A stretch of DNA of 64,000 nucleotides from Cupriavidus sp. D39 (GTDB taxonomy: Bacteria; Pseudomonadota; Gammaproteobacteria; Burkholderiales; Burkholderiaceae). Positions 47,357-56,722 of the stretch are shown here, in pieces. A model generated the notes under the pieces. That model was not told the origin of the DNA, did no database searches, and worked only from the letters and a program-made list of their open reading frames with translations. The DNA lies in assembly GCF_026627925.1 (NCBI RefSeq), contig NZ_JAPNLE010000009.1, positions 1,364,001 to 1,428,000 on the forward strand, in the 5' to 3' direction. The position numbers and the translations under genes were made by a program. How positions within the stretch are numbered: position 1 is the first letter of the stretch; each line of letters opens with the position of its first letter.

Positions 47357-48676
47357 ATGAAGAAGGGTTTTTATACCATCATGGCCGCGCAGTTCTTCTC
47401 TTCGCTGGCCGACAATGCGCTACTCATCGCCGCTATCGCCCTTCTGACCGAGCTGCACTCCCCACAGTGGATGACGCCGCTGCTCAAATTGTTCTTCGTG
47501 CTGTCCTATGTCGTGCTGGCCGCCTTTGTGGGCGCCTTCGCCGACTCGATGCCCAAGGGCAAGGTGATGTTCATCACCAACACCATCAAGATAGCGGGGT
47601 GCGCCATCATGATGTTCGGGTTGCACCCGCTGCTGGCCTACGGCATCGTCGGGTTCGGCGCAGCGGCGTACTCGCCCGCCAAGTACGGCATCCTCACCGA
47701 GCTGCTGCCGCCCGAGAGACTGGTCGCCGCCAATGGCTGGATCGAAGGCCTGACGGTGTGCTCGATCATTCTGGGCACCGTTGTGGGCGGCGCGTTGATC
47801 TCGGTGCACATTTCAAAGCTTCTGCTCGGCATCGATGTTCCCTACATCGACACGGGCATCAACACCCCGGCCGAGGCAGCCATGGTGGTGATCATGCTGT
47901 TCTACGTGATCGCGGCCGTGTTCAACCTGTTCATCCCCGAGACGGGGGCCCGCTACCCGCAGCAGGAAAAGAACCCGATCAAGCTGATCGCCGAGTTCGC
48001 GGATTGCTTTACCGCGCTGTGGCGCGACAAGCTCGGCCAGATTTCGCTGGCCGTGACCACGCTGTTCTGGGGCGCCGGCGCCACCTTGCAGTTCATCGTG
48101 CTGAAGTGGGCGGAAAAATCGCTCGGCCTGAACCTGTCGCAAGGCGCCCTGCTGCAAGCGGTGGTGGCGGTCGGCGTGGCGGTAGGCGCGATGATGGCGG
48201 CCATGCGCATCCCGCTGCGCAAGTCGCTGTCGGTGCTGCCGTATGGCGTGGCGATGGGTGTGGTGGTGATGCTGATGGCCTTCTACACCAAGAACAGCCT
48301 GCCCGACATTTCGCTGGATGTGCTCGGCATGCACATGCCGCTGTACATGGCGATCGCCTACGTCTTCCTGATGCTGGTGGGAGGCATGTCCGGCTACTTC
48401 GTGGTGCCGATGAACGCGCTGCTGCAACACCGCGGGCACGTCCTGCTGTCGGCCGGCCATTCGATCGCCGTGCAGAACTTCAACGAGAATGTCTCGGTGC
48501 TGCTGATGCTGTGCCTGTACGCGCTGCTGATCAAGCTCAATGTGCCGATCGGGATCGTCATCGTCGCCTTCGGCATCTTCGTGTGCGTCACCATGCTGCT
48601 GGTGATGCGCCAGCACCGCTACAACGTGCGCAACTTCAATTCGCTCGCCATGATCGGCGAGGACAAGCACCACTAA
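47357..48676 (+). CDS. lplT: Lysophospholipid transporter LplT
   Basis: LplT flips lysophospholipids across the inner membrane for re-acylation. A 439-residue, 12-helix MFS protein; diagnostic stretches are AAQFFSSLADNALLIAAIALLTEL, GFGAAAYSPAKYGILTELLPPERLVAANGWIE, LFWGAGATLQFIVLKWA and GYFVVPMNALLQHRGHVLLSAGHSIAVQNFNEN, all shared with E. coli LplT. Start taken as the ATG at 47357. In E. coli it is followed by the acyltransferase gene aas; here none follows, so that enzyme must be elsewhere. Confidence 0.93.
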   Translation: MKKGFYTIMAAQFFSSLADNALLIAAIALLTELHSPQWMTPLLKLFFVLSYVVLAAFVGAFADSMPKGKVMFITNTIKIAGCAIMMFGLHPLLAYGIVGFGAAAYSPAKYGILTELLPPERLVAANGWIEGLTVCSIILGTVVGGALISVHISKLLLGIDVPYIDTGINTPAEAAMVVIMLFYVIAAVFNLFIPETGARYPQQEKNPIKLIAEFADCFTALWRDKLGQISLAVTTLFWGAGATLQFIVLKWAEKSLGLNLSQGALLQAVVAVGVAVGAMMAAMRIPLRKSLSVLPYGVAMGVVVMLMAFYTKNSLPDISLDVLGMHMPLYMAIAYVFLMLVGGMSGYFVVPMNALLQHRGHVLLSAGHSIAVQNFNENVSVLLMLCLYALLIKLNVPIGIVIVAFGIFVCVTMLLVMRQHRYNVRNFNSLAMIGEDKHH

Positions 48677-48684
48677 GCGTCGCT

Positions 48685-48703
48685 TGACCCGCAGACCGGG
48701 TCA
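48685..48703. terminator. Hairpin between converging lplT and DUF1853 genes
   Basis: TGACCCG-cagac-CGGGTCA, a perfect 7-bp stem spanning the DUF1853 stop codon at 48701, probably shared by both genes. No U run. Confidence 0.5.
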
Positions 48704-49810
48704 GGCCACCGGCCTGGCGATGCGCTCGCGCGCCCGCTCCTCCCAGCCCGGCGGCACCACAAACCCGCGGGTACGCTCCCGCCACACGCCGGGCTGCCCC
48801 GCCGGCTCCACCTCGCACAGCATCACCGGCGCTTCCCGGCGCCAGTTCTTCTCGTGATGCGTCTCCGCAAAACGCAGTGCCAGTGCTTCATGGATCGCTT
48901 CGGCGGTTTCCGTGTGCGCCTGGGCCACCCTGGCCGGCGCCATCCACGCCGAGCGCGGCAGCCGGTACCAGCGCGAGCCCTCGCGCTTGCCAGCCCAGGC
49001 CAGCCAGTCGGGCAAGGTGGACCACCATCCGTGCAGGTGATCCGGGGCGATGCCCAGGCTGCCGATGGCGGCCGGCACCACGCCGTCCCGATAGAACAGC
49101 CAGCCGAGCAGGTAGACCTCGCTGCGGTCAACCGGGCGACCCAGCAGCGCCAGGGCCTCGGGGGTGCGTGACAGCGGCAGCTGCCTGCGCACGATATGTT
49201 CGAGCTTGTCGCCCAGGCGGTCCACCAGGTTGGGGCCGACGAAGCAATGGCGGTCCAGCACGGCAGCGCCCGCCCCGCCGCCGCGCGGCGCGCCATCCGC
49301 CGCGGGTTCGACCAGCAGGTAGAACTTGGCCGCCATCTCCCAGTGCACGGTCGCGCCGCTGTCCACGTCGCGCCAGACAAAATCGAGCTCGCCCAGCGTC
49401 TGCACGCCGTGCGCGCCGGCACGGCGCACCGGCAGGTTCGCCGCGAGCAGCTCCAGCCCCTCGGTGTGTTCCAGCGTGAATTGCAGCAGGCGCTCCGCAT
49501 GCCGGCCCAGCCGCAGGCTGGGCGCTGGCGACGGGCCGCGCACGCGTTGCTGCTCCAGCCCTGCGGCGAGCTCGGCAATGGTGGGGGGCAGCGCGGCGGG
49601 GTCGGCAGCGGGCAGCCAACGCTGCCAGGCGGCCAGCGCCCCTTCAGGCCAGCGCGCGAGCGCCGCTTGCGAACGCCCGGGGGCGTTGCCATTGATGATG
49701 GGATTGCCTGCCTCGCCCGTCGGCAGGAATGCCAGCAACGGGGGCGACAGCGAGCACCAGGCGAGCTCGCGCAGGCGCTGCGAGGCGGCATGGCGCCAGA
49801 GCGGCGCCAT
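48701..49810 (-). CDS. DUF1853 family protein
   Basis: About 369 residues from the ATG at 49810; an ATG at 49867 ([14 protein letters not shown] upstream, overlapping the UDG gene end) is an alternative. DUF1853 features: LRELAWCSLSPPLLAFLP, RLGRHAERLLQFTLEHTEGLELLAANLPV, LGELDFVWRDVDSGATVHWEMAAKFYLL and DRHCFVGPNLVDRLGDKLEHIVRRQLPLS. The E..D..E-K spacing of LGELDFVW...HWEMAAKFY recalls PD-(D/E)xK nuclease cores, which is my reading and not established. Last gene of the tsaB-rimI-UDG operon. Confidence 0.85.
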   Translation of the reverse strand: MAPLWRHAASQRLRELAWCSLSPPLLAFLPTGEAGNPIINGNAPGRSQAALARWPEGALAAWQRWLPAADPAALPPTIAELAAGLEQQRVRGPSPAPSLRLGRHAERLLQFTLEHTEGLELLAANLPVRRAGAHGVQTLGELDFVWRDVDSGATVHWEMAAKFYLLVEPAADGAPRGGGAGAAVLDRHCFVGPNLVDRLGDKLEHIVRRQLPLSRTPEALALLGRPVDRSEVYLLGWLFYRDGVVPAAIGSLGIAPDHLHGWWSTLPDWLAWAGKREGSRWYRLPRSAWMAPARVAQAHTETAEAIHEALALRFAETHHEKNWRREAPVMLCEVEPAGQPGVWRERTRGFVVPPGWEERARERIARPVA

Positions 49811-49841
49811 CTCGATGGCGCCGCCGGGGCTTAGCGTGAAC

Positions 49842-50783
49842 TCAGGCCTTGGCTCCCGCACGGGCATGTACCTCGCGGGCCAGGCACAGGTCTTCCCAGG
49901 CACGCGCCTTGTCGGACAAGGTGCGCAACAGGTAGGCCGGGTGGTAGGTCACCACCACCGGAATGCCTTCGTAGCTATGGACGGTGCCGCGCAGCTTGCC
50001 GATCGGCGTGGTGGTGCGCAGCAGTGACCGAGCCGCAAAGCGCCCCAGCACCACGATCAGCTTGGGCTGGATCAGCGCGATCTGCCTGCGCAGGTAAGGC
50101 TCGCACTGCGCGACCTCCTCCGGCTCGGGATTGCGGTTGCCGGGCGGGCGGCACTTCAGCACGTTGGCGATAAACACGTTGCGCCCGCGTGCCAGGCCGA
50201 CGGCGGCCAGCATATTGTCGAGCAGCTTGCCGGCCTGGCCCACGAAGGGTTCGCCCTGCTTGTCCTCGTTTTCGCCCGGGGCTTCGCCGACCAGCATCCA
50301 TTCGGCCTGGCGGTCGCCCACGCCGAACACGGTCTGCGTGCGGCCATCGCACAACTGGCAATCGGTGCAGCCGGAGATCCGCTGTTCGAGCGCGGCCCAG
50401 TCCAGACGGGCAATCACGGCCTCGCGCGTGCTGGTATCCGCCGCCACAGGCTCTGGCGGCATGCGCGCGACGGCGACTTCGGCCGGGGCCGGGGCCGGGG
50501 CCGACGCTGCCGCGTCCATATCGGCTTGCGCCGACCACGCGGACGGCGCTGCTTCGGCCTTGGCCTCATCCACGCGAGCGTCGGCCACGGCGGCAAGCGC
50601 CACCGCGGCCTGGGCCGCTTCGCGCGAAGCCGTGTCTTCGTGGACGGCGGTATCTTCCGCGCTCGGGTCGGCGAGCCCCGCCATCGCGGATGGCTCGACG
50701 GCCTCCGGCAGGGCCGGCGCGCGGCGCAGCACCCATTCATCGGCAATGCCGAGCACTTCGAGGAACCTGGCGCGGCGGCTCAT
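49842..50783 (-). CDS. Uracil-DNA glycosylase, family 4 type
   Basis: Family 4 UDGs carry a 4Fe-4S cluster and remove uracil from DNA. The C-terminal two-thirds has the cluster cysteines ([31 protein letters not shown]), motif [29 protein letters not shown] and motif B YHPAYLLR. The first 90 residues (from ATG 50783, [21 protein letters not shown]) are an Ala-rich linker behind a short helical start, a common form in Burkholderiales. The start overlaps the rimI stop by 4 bp (ATGA). Confidence 0.93.
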   Translation of the reverse strand: MSRRARFLEVLGIADEWVLRRAPALPEAVEPSAMAGLADPSAEDTAVHEDTASREAAQAAVALAAVADARVDEAKAEAAPSAWSAQADMDAAASAPAPAPAEVAVARMPPEPVAADTSTREAVIARLDWAALEQRISGCTDCQLCDGRTQTVFGVGDRQAEWMLVGEAPGENEDKQGEPFVGQAGKLLDNMLAAVGLARGRNVFIANVLKCRPPGNRNPEPEEVAQCEPYLRRQIALIQPKLIVVLGRFAARSLLRTTTPIGKLRGTVHSYEGIPVVVTYHPAYLLRTLSDKARAWEDLCLAREVHARAGAKA

Positions 50784-51370
50784 GGCATGGCCTCCGTGGG
50801 CGCCCACGCGCGGCGCAGCACAAGCGCATCCTCACGCGTCTGGCCGGCTGCGGGGTAATAGCCCTTGCGCCGGCCGATCTCGGCAAAGCCTGCCTGCCGG
50901 TACAGCTCGATGGCGCCCACGTTGGAAGGCCGCACTTCGAGCAGCATGGTGTGGAGATGGTGCGCGTGCGAGGTAGCCATGGCAGCGGCCAGCAGCAGCC
51001 GGCCAAGGCCGCCGCGCTGGCGCTCCGGGTCCACCGTGATATTGAGCAGGTGCATCTCGTCGACGACCGGCATCAGCACCGTGTAGGCGATCAGCACGCT
51101 CCCGTTATCCCGCAAGGTCAGGCCGATGTGCCCGGCCTTGACGGAATTCTCGAAGTTGCCGCGCGTCCATGGGTGGCTGTAGGCCCGGGCCTCGATCTGC
51201 GCCACGGCTTCCACATCCAGCGCCGTCATGCGGCCGAGGCTCCAGCCTGCCGGCAAGCTTGGCATCACCGGCACTTCAGGCCATTCGTATCCGGCGCCGG
51301 ACGCGGCATCCGCGCCGCGGCCGGAACTGGCCGCGCTGCTTCCCGGTGGCTGGTTGCGCTCGACGCTCAC
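50780..51370 (-). CDS. rimI: Ribosomal-protein-S18-alanine N-acetyltransferase RimI
   Basis: A 196-residue GNAT enzyme that acetylates the N-terminal Ala of ribosomal protein S18. Motif [26 protein letters not shown] and motif [32 protein letters not shown] are RimI signatures; the first 40 residues are extra. Start GTG at 51370 overlaps the tsaB stop (GTGA). Close to tsaB, as often in proteobacteria. Confidence 0.94.
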   Translation of the reverse strand: MSVERNQPPGSSAASSGRGADAASGAGYEWPEVPVMPSLPAGWSLGRMTALDVEAVAQIEARAYSHPWTRGNFENSVKAGHIGLTLRDNGSVLIAYTVLMPVVDEMHLLNITVDPERQRGGLGRLLLAAAMATSHAHHLHTMLLEVRPSNVGAIELYRQAGFAEIGRRKGYYPAAGQTREDALVLRRAWAPTEAMP

Positions 51371-52133
51371 GGCTGCTCTCCCGCGGCCAGCGCAGCACGC
51401 TGCGCCGCCACGGCCTGGCGCTCGGCGATGGTCTGGGCCACCTTGTCGCGCAGGTAGATCGGCCTGGCATCGGCCGCCGCGACGGTTTCATTGCGGGCCA
51501 GCGCGCGCAGGGCAATCGATACCAGGGCCGGCGCCGCGGGCAAGGCCTCGGGCACGCTGTGCAATGCCAGCGCCGTGGCCTTGAGGCGCTCGCCAAACAC
51601 GGCAGCGGCACTGCCCGCCAGCCAGAACGGCCCGGGGGCAGGCTGACGGCCTCCGGCGGGCACACCTGCATGTCGGTCGCCGCCTGCCACTCCTGCGCGG
51701 CGCCGTCCCAGCGGAACGCGCCTGCATAGGCTTCGTCCATGCGGGCGTCCAGCGCTACCAGCACCGATACGTCAGGTGGCAACGCGGGCATGCCTTCCCC
51801 GCCCAGGCGCACGCGTTCGGCGCAGGCCATCAGCGAATTGACGGGAATGACCGGCAGGTCGGCGCCAAAGGCCAGGCCCTGGGCGACGCCGCAGGCGGTG
51901 CGCAGGCCCGTGAAGGAGCCCGGCCCCGCGCCAAAGGCGATGGCGGCACAGTCCGACAGGGCAATGCCGGCCTCGGCGAGCAACTCGCCGGCGGCCGGCA
52001 GCACGCGGGAGGACGAGCGCGGGCCGGTATGTTCATGACGAACCAGGCACTCCAGGGCGCCGCCATCGGCAATGCGCCCGAGCGCCACGGAACACCACTC
52101 GGTGGAGGTTTCAACTGCAAGAATCCAGGACAT
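51367..52133 (-). CDS. tsaB: tRNA threonylcarbamoyladenosine protein TsaB, frameshifted as sequenced
   Basis: TsaB is the scaffold partner of TsaD in making t6A37 of ANN-decoding tRNAs. The N-terminus MSWILAVETSTEWCSVAL, with the ASKHA-fold phosphate loop, and AAIAFGAGPGSFTGLRTACGVAQGLA are typical. Near 51634-51638 the frame breaks in a run of five Gs (C run on the coding strand); one more base there gives SLPPGPFWLAGSAAAVFGERLKATALAL and a 255-residue protein ending at 51367. The gene is essential in most bacteria, so sequence error is likely. It heads the tsaB-rimI-UDG-DUF1853 operon, each joint an overlap. Confidence 0.92.
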
Positions 52134-52328
52134 GGAGAGATTGTATCCGGAGCGACCTCAAAAGCTGAACTAGCGCGGTGCGCACGCCCCGCCCCGGCGC
52201 GCCGGACTGAAGCGTTCTTCGGTTTCTTCCGGCTCAAACGCGCGGTCGCGGGCGCTATCATCGCGGCTGCCGGGTTTTTCCCGAACACCGAATCCAGAAC
52301 GCTTCCCCCATCCAGCCAGGAGAACCCC

Positions 52329-52598
52329 ATGAGCGACCTGCAGGCACGCTTCGCCCAAGCCCAGATCGACGTCAAGCAACTGACCGAGCGCCCCAGCAAC
52401 ATGACCCTGCTGCGCCTCTACGCGCTGTTCAAGCAAGGCAGCGAGGGCGACGCCCATGGCGACAAGCCGGGCATGACCGATTTCGTCGGCCGCTACAAGT
52501 TCGAAGCCTGGGAAACGCTCAAGGGCACCGCCCAGGAAGAGGCGCAGGAAAAATACATCGCGCTGGTGGAAGAGCTGCGCAGCGGCGCCACCGCCTGA
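52329..52598 (+). CDS. Acyl-CoA-binding protein
   Basis: An 89-residue cytoplasmic carrier of long-chain acyl-CoA. The fold is clear: LQARFAQAQIDVKQLTERPSNMTLLRLYALFKQGSEGD, the KPGMTDFVGRYKFEAWETLKG acyl-CoA-contact stretch and helix 4 (EAQEKYIALVEELRS). AGGAG lies 7 nt before the ATG at 52329. Divergent from tsaB. Confidence 0.95.
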   Translation: MSDLQARFAQAQIDVKQLTERPSNMTLLRLYALFKQGSEGDAHGDKPGMTDFVGRYKFEAWETLKGTAQEEAQEKYIALVEELRSGATA

Positions 52599-52637
52599 AG
52601 CCAAATCGGGTAGCCGGCTCTGCGCCGGCCCCCGGAT

Positions 52638-54106
52638 TTACGCTTCGGCCAGCGGCCTGGGCCGGATCCGCCAGGCCGCCAGGATGGCGGTAGCAATGAC
52701 GAGGCCGACCGCCAGGAAGGTCTCGTCGAAAGCGCGAATGCGCGCGGCCGGATCGCCGTCGGTGCCCAGCACCGCGCCCTGCGCGGCCAGCCGCCATTGC
52801 AGGCCCACACCCGCCAGGCTCACTCCGATCGCGCCCCCAGTTGCCGGATGAAGTTGATGCAGCTGGAACCCTGCGCGATCAGCGAATAATCCACGCCACG
52901 CATCGAGCCCAGCGTCAGCGAAGGCAGGATGCAGCCCAGCCCGATCCGCCCCAGCACCGCAATCCCCACCAGCAGCAGGTAAGGCGTGGCCTGGGACCCC
53001 ATCGCCAACAGCAGGAACGAGGCCGACAGCAGCGCGAGCCCGAAGGACACCTGCAGGTGCGCGGAGATGCGATTGGTCAACCGCCCCGCCGCCGCTATGG
53101 TCAGGGCCAGCGCGATGCCGGCCGGCAGCAGCACCAGCCCGGCGCGCGACGGCGTATAGGCCAGCGCCATCTGCATGTAGACGGGCAGCAGGTAGGTCGA
53201 TCCGAACAGCCCGGCGCCATAGATGAACGCCACCACCGCCCCGGCCGAAAACTGCCGGTAGCTGTACAGGCGCATGTTCATCAGCGGATGCGCTGCGCGC
53301 AACTGCCACAGCACGAACGCCACCAGCATCAGCACGCCAAAGCCAGCCAGTGCCATCCCGGCGGGCACGCTCTCGCGCATCTGCACCAGCCCGTTGAGCA
53401 GGCTCACGGTGGCAATGCCGGCCAGTCCCAGGCCCTGCCAGTCGAGCGGCTTGCGCTCGCCCATCATGGCCGAGTCCACCGCCATGAAGCGGCGCGCCAT
53501 CCACAGCCCGATCAGCGTCAGCGGCACCACCACGAAGAAGATCGAGCGCCAGCCGAAGGCCTCCACCAGGAAGCCGCCCACGCTGGGCCCCAGCGCCGGC
53601 GCCAGCACCACGCCAAAGCCGAACATGCTGATCGCCTTGCCCTGCTCGCGCTCCTCGAACACCCGCAGGATCAGGATATTGGGCAGCGGCTGCAGGATCC
53701 CCGCCGCAATGCCCTCGGCCACCCGCATGGCGATCATCACGCCATAGGTCGGCGAGAATCCGCCGACCATCCCGCCCGTGCCCAGCAGCAGCAGGCTGCC
53801 CATGAACGTGCGGCGCAGGCCGTAACGGTTAAGCAGCCACGGCGTGAGCAGCATCGACAGCGTCATGGCGATCATGAAGCTGGCCGCCACCCATTGCGCG
53901 CTGTCCTGCCCCAGCACGAAATGCCGGCTCAGGTCGGGAATGGCCACGTTGACGATGGTCGACGACACGATCGAGGAGACCGTGCCCAGCATCAGCGTCA
54001 GCAGCACCAGCCAGCGATGACGGCTGCCATAGCGCGCCCGCAGCGACTCACGGGTCGGGCCGCCCGGCTGCTCGCCGGCGGCAGGCGACGAGGGCTGCCC
54101 GCTCAC
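52638..54106 (-). CDS. DHA2-family (EmrB/QacA-type) multidrug MFS exporter, frameshifted near its end
   Basis: A 14-helix-type MFS drug exporter. N-terminal motif SIVSSTIVNVAIPDLSRHFVLGQDSAQWV and the motif NRYGLRRTFMGSLLLLG match the DHA2 group; motif C-like GPSVGGFLVE follows. The frame ends prematurely at 52820 (RQLGARSE); a run of five Cs at 52834-52838 needs one more base to give RQLGGAIGVSLAGVGLQW and continue to 52638, a total of about 489 residues. Start ATG at 54106 overlaps the DUF1857 stop by 4 bp, so the two are coupled. Substrate unknown. Confidence 0.88.
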
Positions 54107-54573
54107 CCCAGCCGTCCGAGGGCGGCCAGTTCGCGGATCTTGCGCACGGTGTCGAGGTCGGCCTCGTGATAGGCCGACTTGACGATTTCGGCGAAGCGGT
54201 CATCGCCGCTGTCGTCCACCGTGGGCATGGTGGTTTCGTAGACAAAGCGTAGCAGCAACGCGCCCGGTCCCGGCGTCTCGATCGCCATGGTCAGGGTGCC
54301 GCCGGCGTGCTCGTCGGTGGGGGCGGTTTCATAGCGCACGACACGGCGTTGCTCGAAAACGACGCGGTCGCGGATCGTGGCCTTGCCGAAATGCAGCTTG
54401 CGCTCGACCCAGTCGTCGCCCTGCTCCACGATCTCCGCGCGGTCCAGCCCCATCACAAACAGCTCGGGCTCGGCACTGCGCAGCACCAGCCCTTGCCAGA
54501 GCTGCTCCGGCGTGAGCGGGTCCAACTGGATATTTTGTGGATCGTTGATCTCCACCAGGTGCTCGAAACGCAA
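54103..54573 (-). CDS. SRPBCC/DUF1857 (AtaL-like) family protein
   Basis: 156 residues starting MRFEHLVEINDPQNIQLDPLTPEQLWQGLVLRSAEPELFV, with the DUF1857 pattern QHFGKATIRDRVVFEQRRVVRYET-like and ALLLRFVYETTMPTV. These have the START-like SRPBCC fold that binds a hydrophobic ligand; an example, AtaL, sits with a fungal cluster. Function unknown. Next to an exporter, it may help export or modify a hydrophobic compound (inference). Confidence 0.85.
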   Translation of the reverse strand: MRFEHLVEINDPQNIQLDPLTPEQLWQGLVLRSAEPELFVMGLDRAEIVEQGDDWVERKLHFGKATIRDRVVFEQRRVVRYETAPTDEHAGGTLTMAIETPGPGALLLRFVYETTMPTVDDSGDDRFAEIVKSAYHEADLDTVRKIRELAALGRLG

Positions 54574-54654
54574 CTTAACTCTCCCGATCTATTGTTAGCC
54601 GATATTATGAAGGTCTGTGCCAAGGTCCGCAGCAAACTTTCCCGGAGCCCGCCC

Positions 54655-55371
54655 ATGAACGCCCTGCCGTCTCCCGACACCCGATCCGACACCCTTTGCG
54701 CCGTCGACCCGCTGCAGGTACTGGTCTACGCCGACTCGTTGTCCTGGGGCATCGTGCCGGGCACGCGACAGCGCCTTCCCTGGCCCGTGCGCTGGCCCGG
54801 CCGCCTGGAACTCGCCCTGAACGGCGCGATCGCCAAAGGGCAACGCCCGGTGCGCATACTGGAAGACTGCCTCAACGGCCGCCGCACGGTCTGGGACGAT
54901 CCCTTCAAGCCGGGCCGCAACGGCATCCAGGGCCTGGCGCAGCGCATCGAGATGCACTCGCCGCTGGCGCTGGTGATCCTGATGCTCGGCAGCAACGATT
55001 TCCAGTCCATGCACCCGCATCACGCCTGGCACGCCGCGCAAGGCATCGGCGCCCTGCTCGACACCATCCGCGGCGCGCCGATCGAGCCCGGCATGCCCGT
55101 ACCGCCGGTGCTGGTGCTGGTGCCCCCGCCCATCACCACGCCGCGCGGGCCGCTGGCGCCGAAATTTGCCGGTGGCGAGCACAAATGCGTGGGGCTGGCG
55201 CAAGCCTTCCAGGAAGTCTGCCGCGCGCGCGGATGCGACTGTTTCGACACCGGGACGGTGATCCACAGCAGCGAAGTCGACGGCGTGCACCTGGACGCCG
55301 CCGACCATATCGCCCTGGGCGATGCGCTGGTGCCCGTGGTCAATGCCTTGCTGGTGCCCATGCGCGCCTGA
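54655..55371 (+). CDS. SGNH/GDSL-type hydrolase
   Basis: A 238-residue SGNH hydrolase, probably an arylesterase/lipase or deacetylase: block I LVYADSLSWG (DS instead of the classic GDSL), the ILEDCLNGRRTVWDDPF stretch typical of the TesA/multifunctional esterase-like group, block III GSNDF (oxyanion Asn) and block V DGVHLDAADH (catalytic Asp-His). No signal peptide, so cytoplasmic. Start taken as ATG 54655; ATG 54607 is in frame. Divergent from the DUF1857 gene. Confidence 0.88.
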   Translation: MNALPSPDTRSDTLCAVDPLQVLVYADSLSWGIVPGTRQRLPWPVRWPGRLELALNGAIAKGQRPVRILEDCLNGRRTVWDDPFKPGRNGIQGLAQRIEMHSPLALVILMLGSNDFQSMHPHHAWHAAQGIGALLDTIRGAPIEPGMPVPPVLVLVPPPITTPRGPLAPKFAGGEHKCVGLAQAFQEVCRARGCDCFDTGTVIHSSEVDGVHLDAADHIALGDALVPVVNALLVPMRA

Positions 55372-55425
55372 AGCCCTCGCCGGCACCGCTTTCAGCCTTG
55401 CGCGTCACAGGCGCCGAGTACAACA

Positions 55426-55448
55426 CTCCTGACAGTACTTGTCAGGAG
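55426..55448. promoter_or_regulatory. Perfect palindrome upstream of VOC-family gene
   Basis: CTCCTGACA-gtact-TGTCAGGAG is a perfect 9-bp inverted repeat about 75 bp upstream of the VOC gene start, between it and the GDSL gene stop. It may be a TetR/MarR-size operator or a hairpin terminator of the GDSL gene (no U run follows, which favours operator). Confidence 0.6.
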
Positions 55449-55524
55449 GGCCGGCGCACAATCCCGTTCTTCGGGCGGGATGCTTCCATGCGGGCTCCGC
55501 CCCCATTTCAAGCAGGAGACTGCG

Positions 55525-55968
55525 ATGCAATTGCTGATCAATATCGACGTCGACGACCTCGCGCACGGCGTCGGCTTCTACCAGCACGGCCTCGGGCTGC
55601 GCCTGGCGCGCAAGCTGTTCGACGGCTCCGTGGCGGAAATGCTGGGCGGCAGCGCGCCGATCTACCTGCTGGCCAAGGCACAGGGCACCAGGCCCAGCAC
55701 GCGCGCCGATGGACGGCGCGACTATCGCCGGCACTGGACGCCGGTGCATCTCGACTTTGTGGTGGAGGACCTGGAAATCGCAGTGGAACGCGCGCTGGAA
55801 GCCGGTGCCGAGTTGGAGGACTGGCCGCAGGATTTCGCCTGGGGGCGGCAGGCGATGCTGTCCGACCCTTTTGGCCATGGGCTGTGCTTTATCGAGTGGA
55901 AAGGTGATGGCTATGGCCCGGCCGAGGCGGGAGAGCAAGCCAGGGAGGCCGTGTTGCAGGACCGGTAG
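55525..55968 (+). CDS. VOC (glyoxalase/dioxygenase-fold) family protein
   Basis: 147 residues with paired beta-alpha-beta-beta-beta units: MQLLINIDVDDLAHGVGFYQHGLGLRLARKLFDGSVAEMLGG and HWTPVHLDFVVEDLEIAVERALEAGA...LSDPFGHGLCFIEWKGDGY. Metal ligands would be His and Glu at VHLDF and FIEW; the second-half signature DPFGHGLCFIE is typical. AGGAG precedes the ATG at 55525. Substrate unknown (glyoxalase, resistance and dioxygenase enzymes share the fold). It converges on the antitoxin. Confidence 0.85.
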   Translation: MQLLINIDVDDLAHGVGFYQHGLGLRLARKLFDGSVAEMLGGSAPIYLLAKAQGTRPSTRADGRRDYRRHWTPVHLDFVVEDLEIAVERALEAGAELEDWPQDFAWGRQAMLSDPFGHGLCFIEWKGDGYGPAEAGEQAREAVLQDR

Positions 55969-56004
55969 CCTGACGTGCGCCGGGCATTGCCGCTCAGGCA
56001 ACGC

Positions 56005-56036
56005 GAGTGCCTTATGCGAGAGCCTTATGCGAGTGC
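56005..56036. repeat. 13-bp tandem repeat across the antitoxin stop codon
   Basis: Copies of gagtgccttatgc / gagagccttatgc run through 56005-56036 and overlap the 3' end of the HigA-like gene (stop at 56025-56027). Confidence 0.75.
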
Positions 56037-56360
56037 AAGCGTCAAATGCCCTACCGGCTCTGCCGCAAGCGTGACTTTGATTTCGATGTCGTAACCCAGC
56101 CGGGTCAGGCACTCCATCAATTTGCGTTCGGACAAGTTGGCAAAGTCACCTCGCAGCATGCTCGACACCTTCGGCTGCGCAATGCCCATCCGGCGCCCCG
56201 CTTCTTCCTGGGTCAGCCCGAGGCGACGCACGGCGCGCGCGATCTCGATCACGAGGCCGGATTTGATCTTGAGCTTCTCGGCATCGGGCAGGCCCAGGTC
56301 GGCAAAGACATTGCCGGAGCCCGTTTCGATCTCGATGCCGTCAATCGTGCGCTTTGCCAT
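56025..56360 (-). CDS. higA: HigA-like XRE-family antitoxin
   Basis: 111 residues. The HTH_XRE core is LVIEIARAVRRLGLTQEEAGRRMGIAQPKVSSMLRGDFANLSERKLMECLTRLG (about residues 36-90), as in the antitoxins of HigBA-type modules. Acts as DNA-binding antitoxin that represses its own operon. The ATG at 56360 lies inside the toxin reading frame. Symbol by module type only. Confidence 0.88.
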   Translation of the reverse strand: MAKRTIDGIEIETGSGNVFADLGLPDAEKLKIKSGLVIEIARAVRRLGLTQEEAGRRMGIAQPKVSSMLRGDFANLSERKLMECLTRLGYDIEIKVTLAAEPVGHLTLALA

Positions 56361-56722
56361 GCCTCTAGCTCCTTTGCGTGCGCCTCTGCCACATTCAGCC
56401 TGGCGCGAATGATGTCCATCTCTTCTTTCGGTGTCTCGATCCCGCGCTTGCTCTTCTTCTGGAAGCAGTGCAGAACGAATACCACCTGCGGGAACCTCAC
56501 GGTATAGACAGCGCGGTAAGTCCCGCCTACATCATCTTCGACAACCTCCAGAACACCTGCCCCACCGAACCCCCTTAGCACCTTTGCCGCATCGTGCTGG
56601 CCGCCTCGTTGCGCGAAATCCAAGGCATGGCCGAAGAATCTCCGCACATCGATTGGCAGCGCCATCAGGTCCTTCTTGCTGCTTCCAACCCAGACCAGCA
56701 ATTTTTCGTCGCATGGAATCAT
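56249..56722 (-). CDS. higB: HigB/RelE-family (phage Gp49-like) toxin, with possible read-through C-terminus
   Basis: A type II toxin of the HigB/Gp49-like family, a ribosome-dependent mRNA interferase in relatives. From the ATG at 56722 (MIPCDEKLLVWVGSSKKDLMALPIDVRRFFGHALDFAQRGG) the core runs to KKSKRGIETPKEEMDIIRARLNVAEAHAKELEAW (about 122 residues), the usual family size. The frame does not stop there but continues 35 codons through the antitoxin start region to 56249 (157 residues in all). Either the C-terminus is longer than usual and overlaps the antitoxin out of frame, or a stop was lost by a small indel near 56360. AT-rich palindrome upstream. Toxin-first order, as in HigBA. Confidence 0.85.
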   Translation of the reverse strand: MIPCDEKLLVWVGSSKKDLMALPIDVRRFFGHALDFAQRGGQHDAAKVLRGFGGAGVLEVVEDDVGGTYRAVYTVRFPQVVFVLHCFQKKSKRGIETPKEEMDIIRARLNVAEAHAKELEAWQSARLTASRSKRAPAMSLPTWACPMPRSSRSNPAS

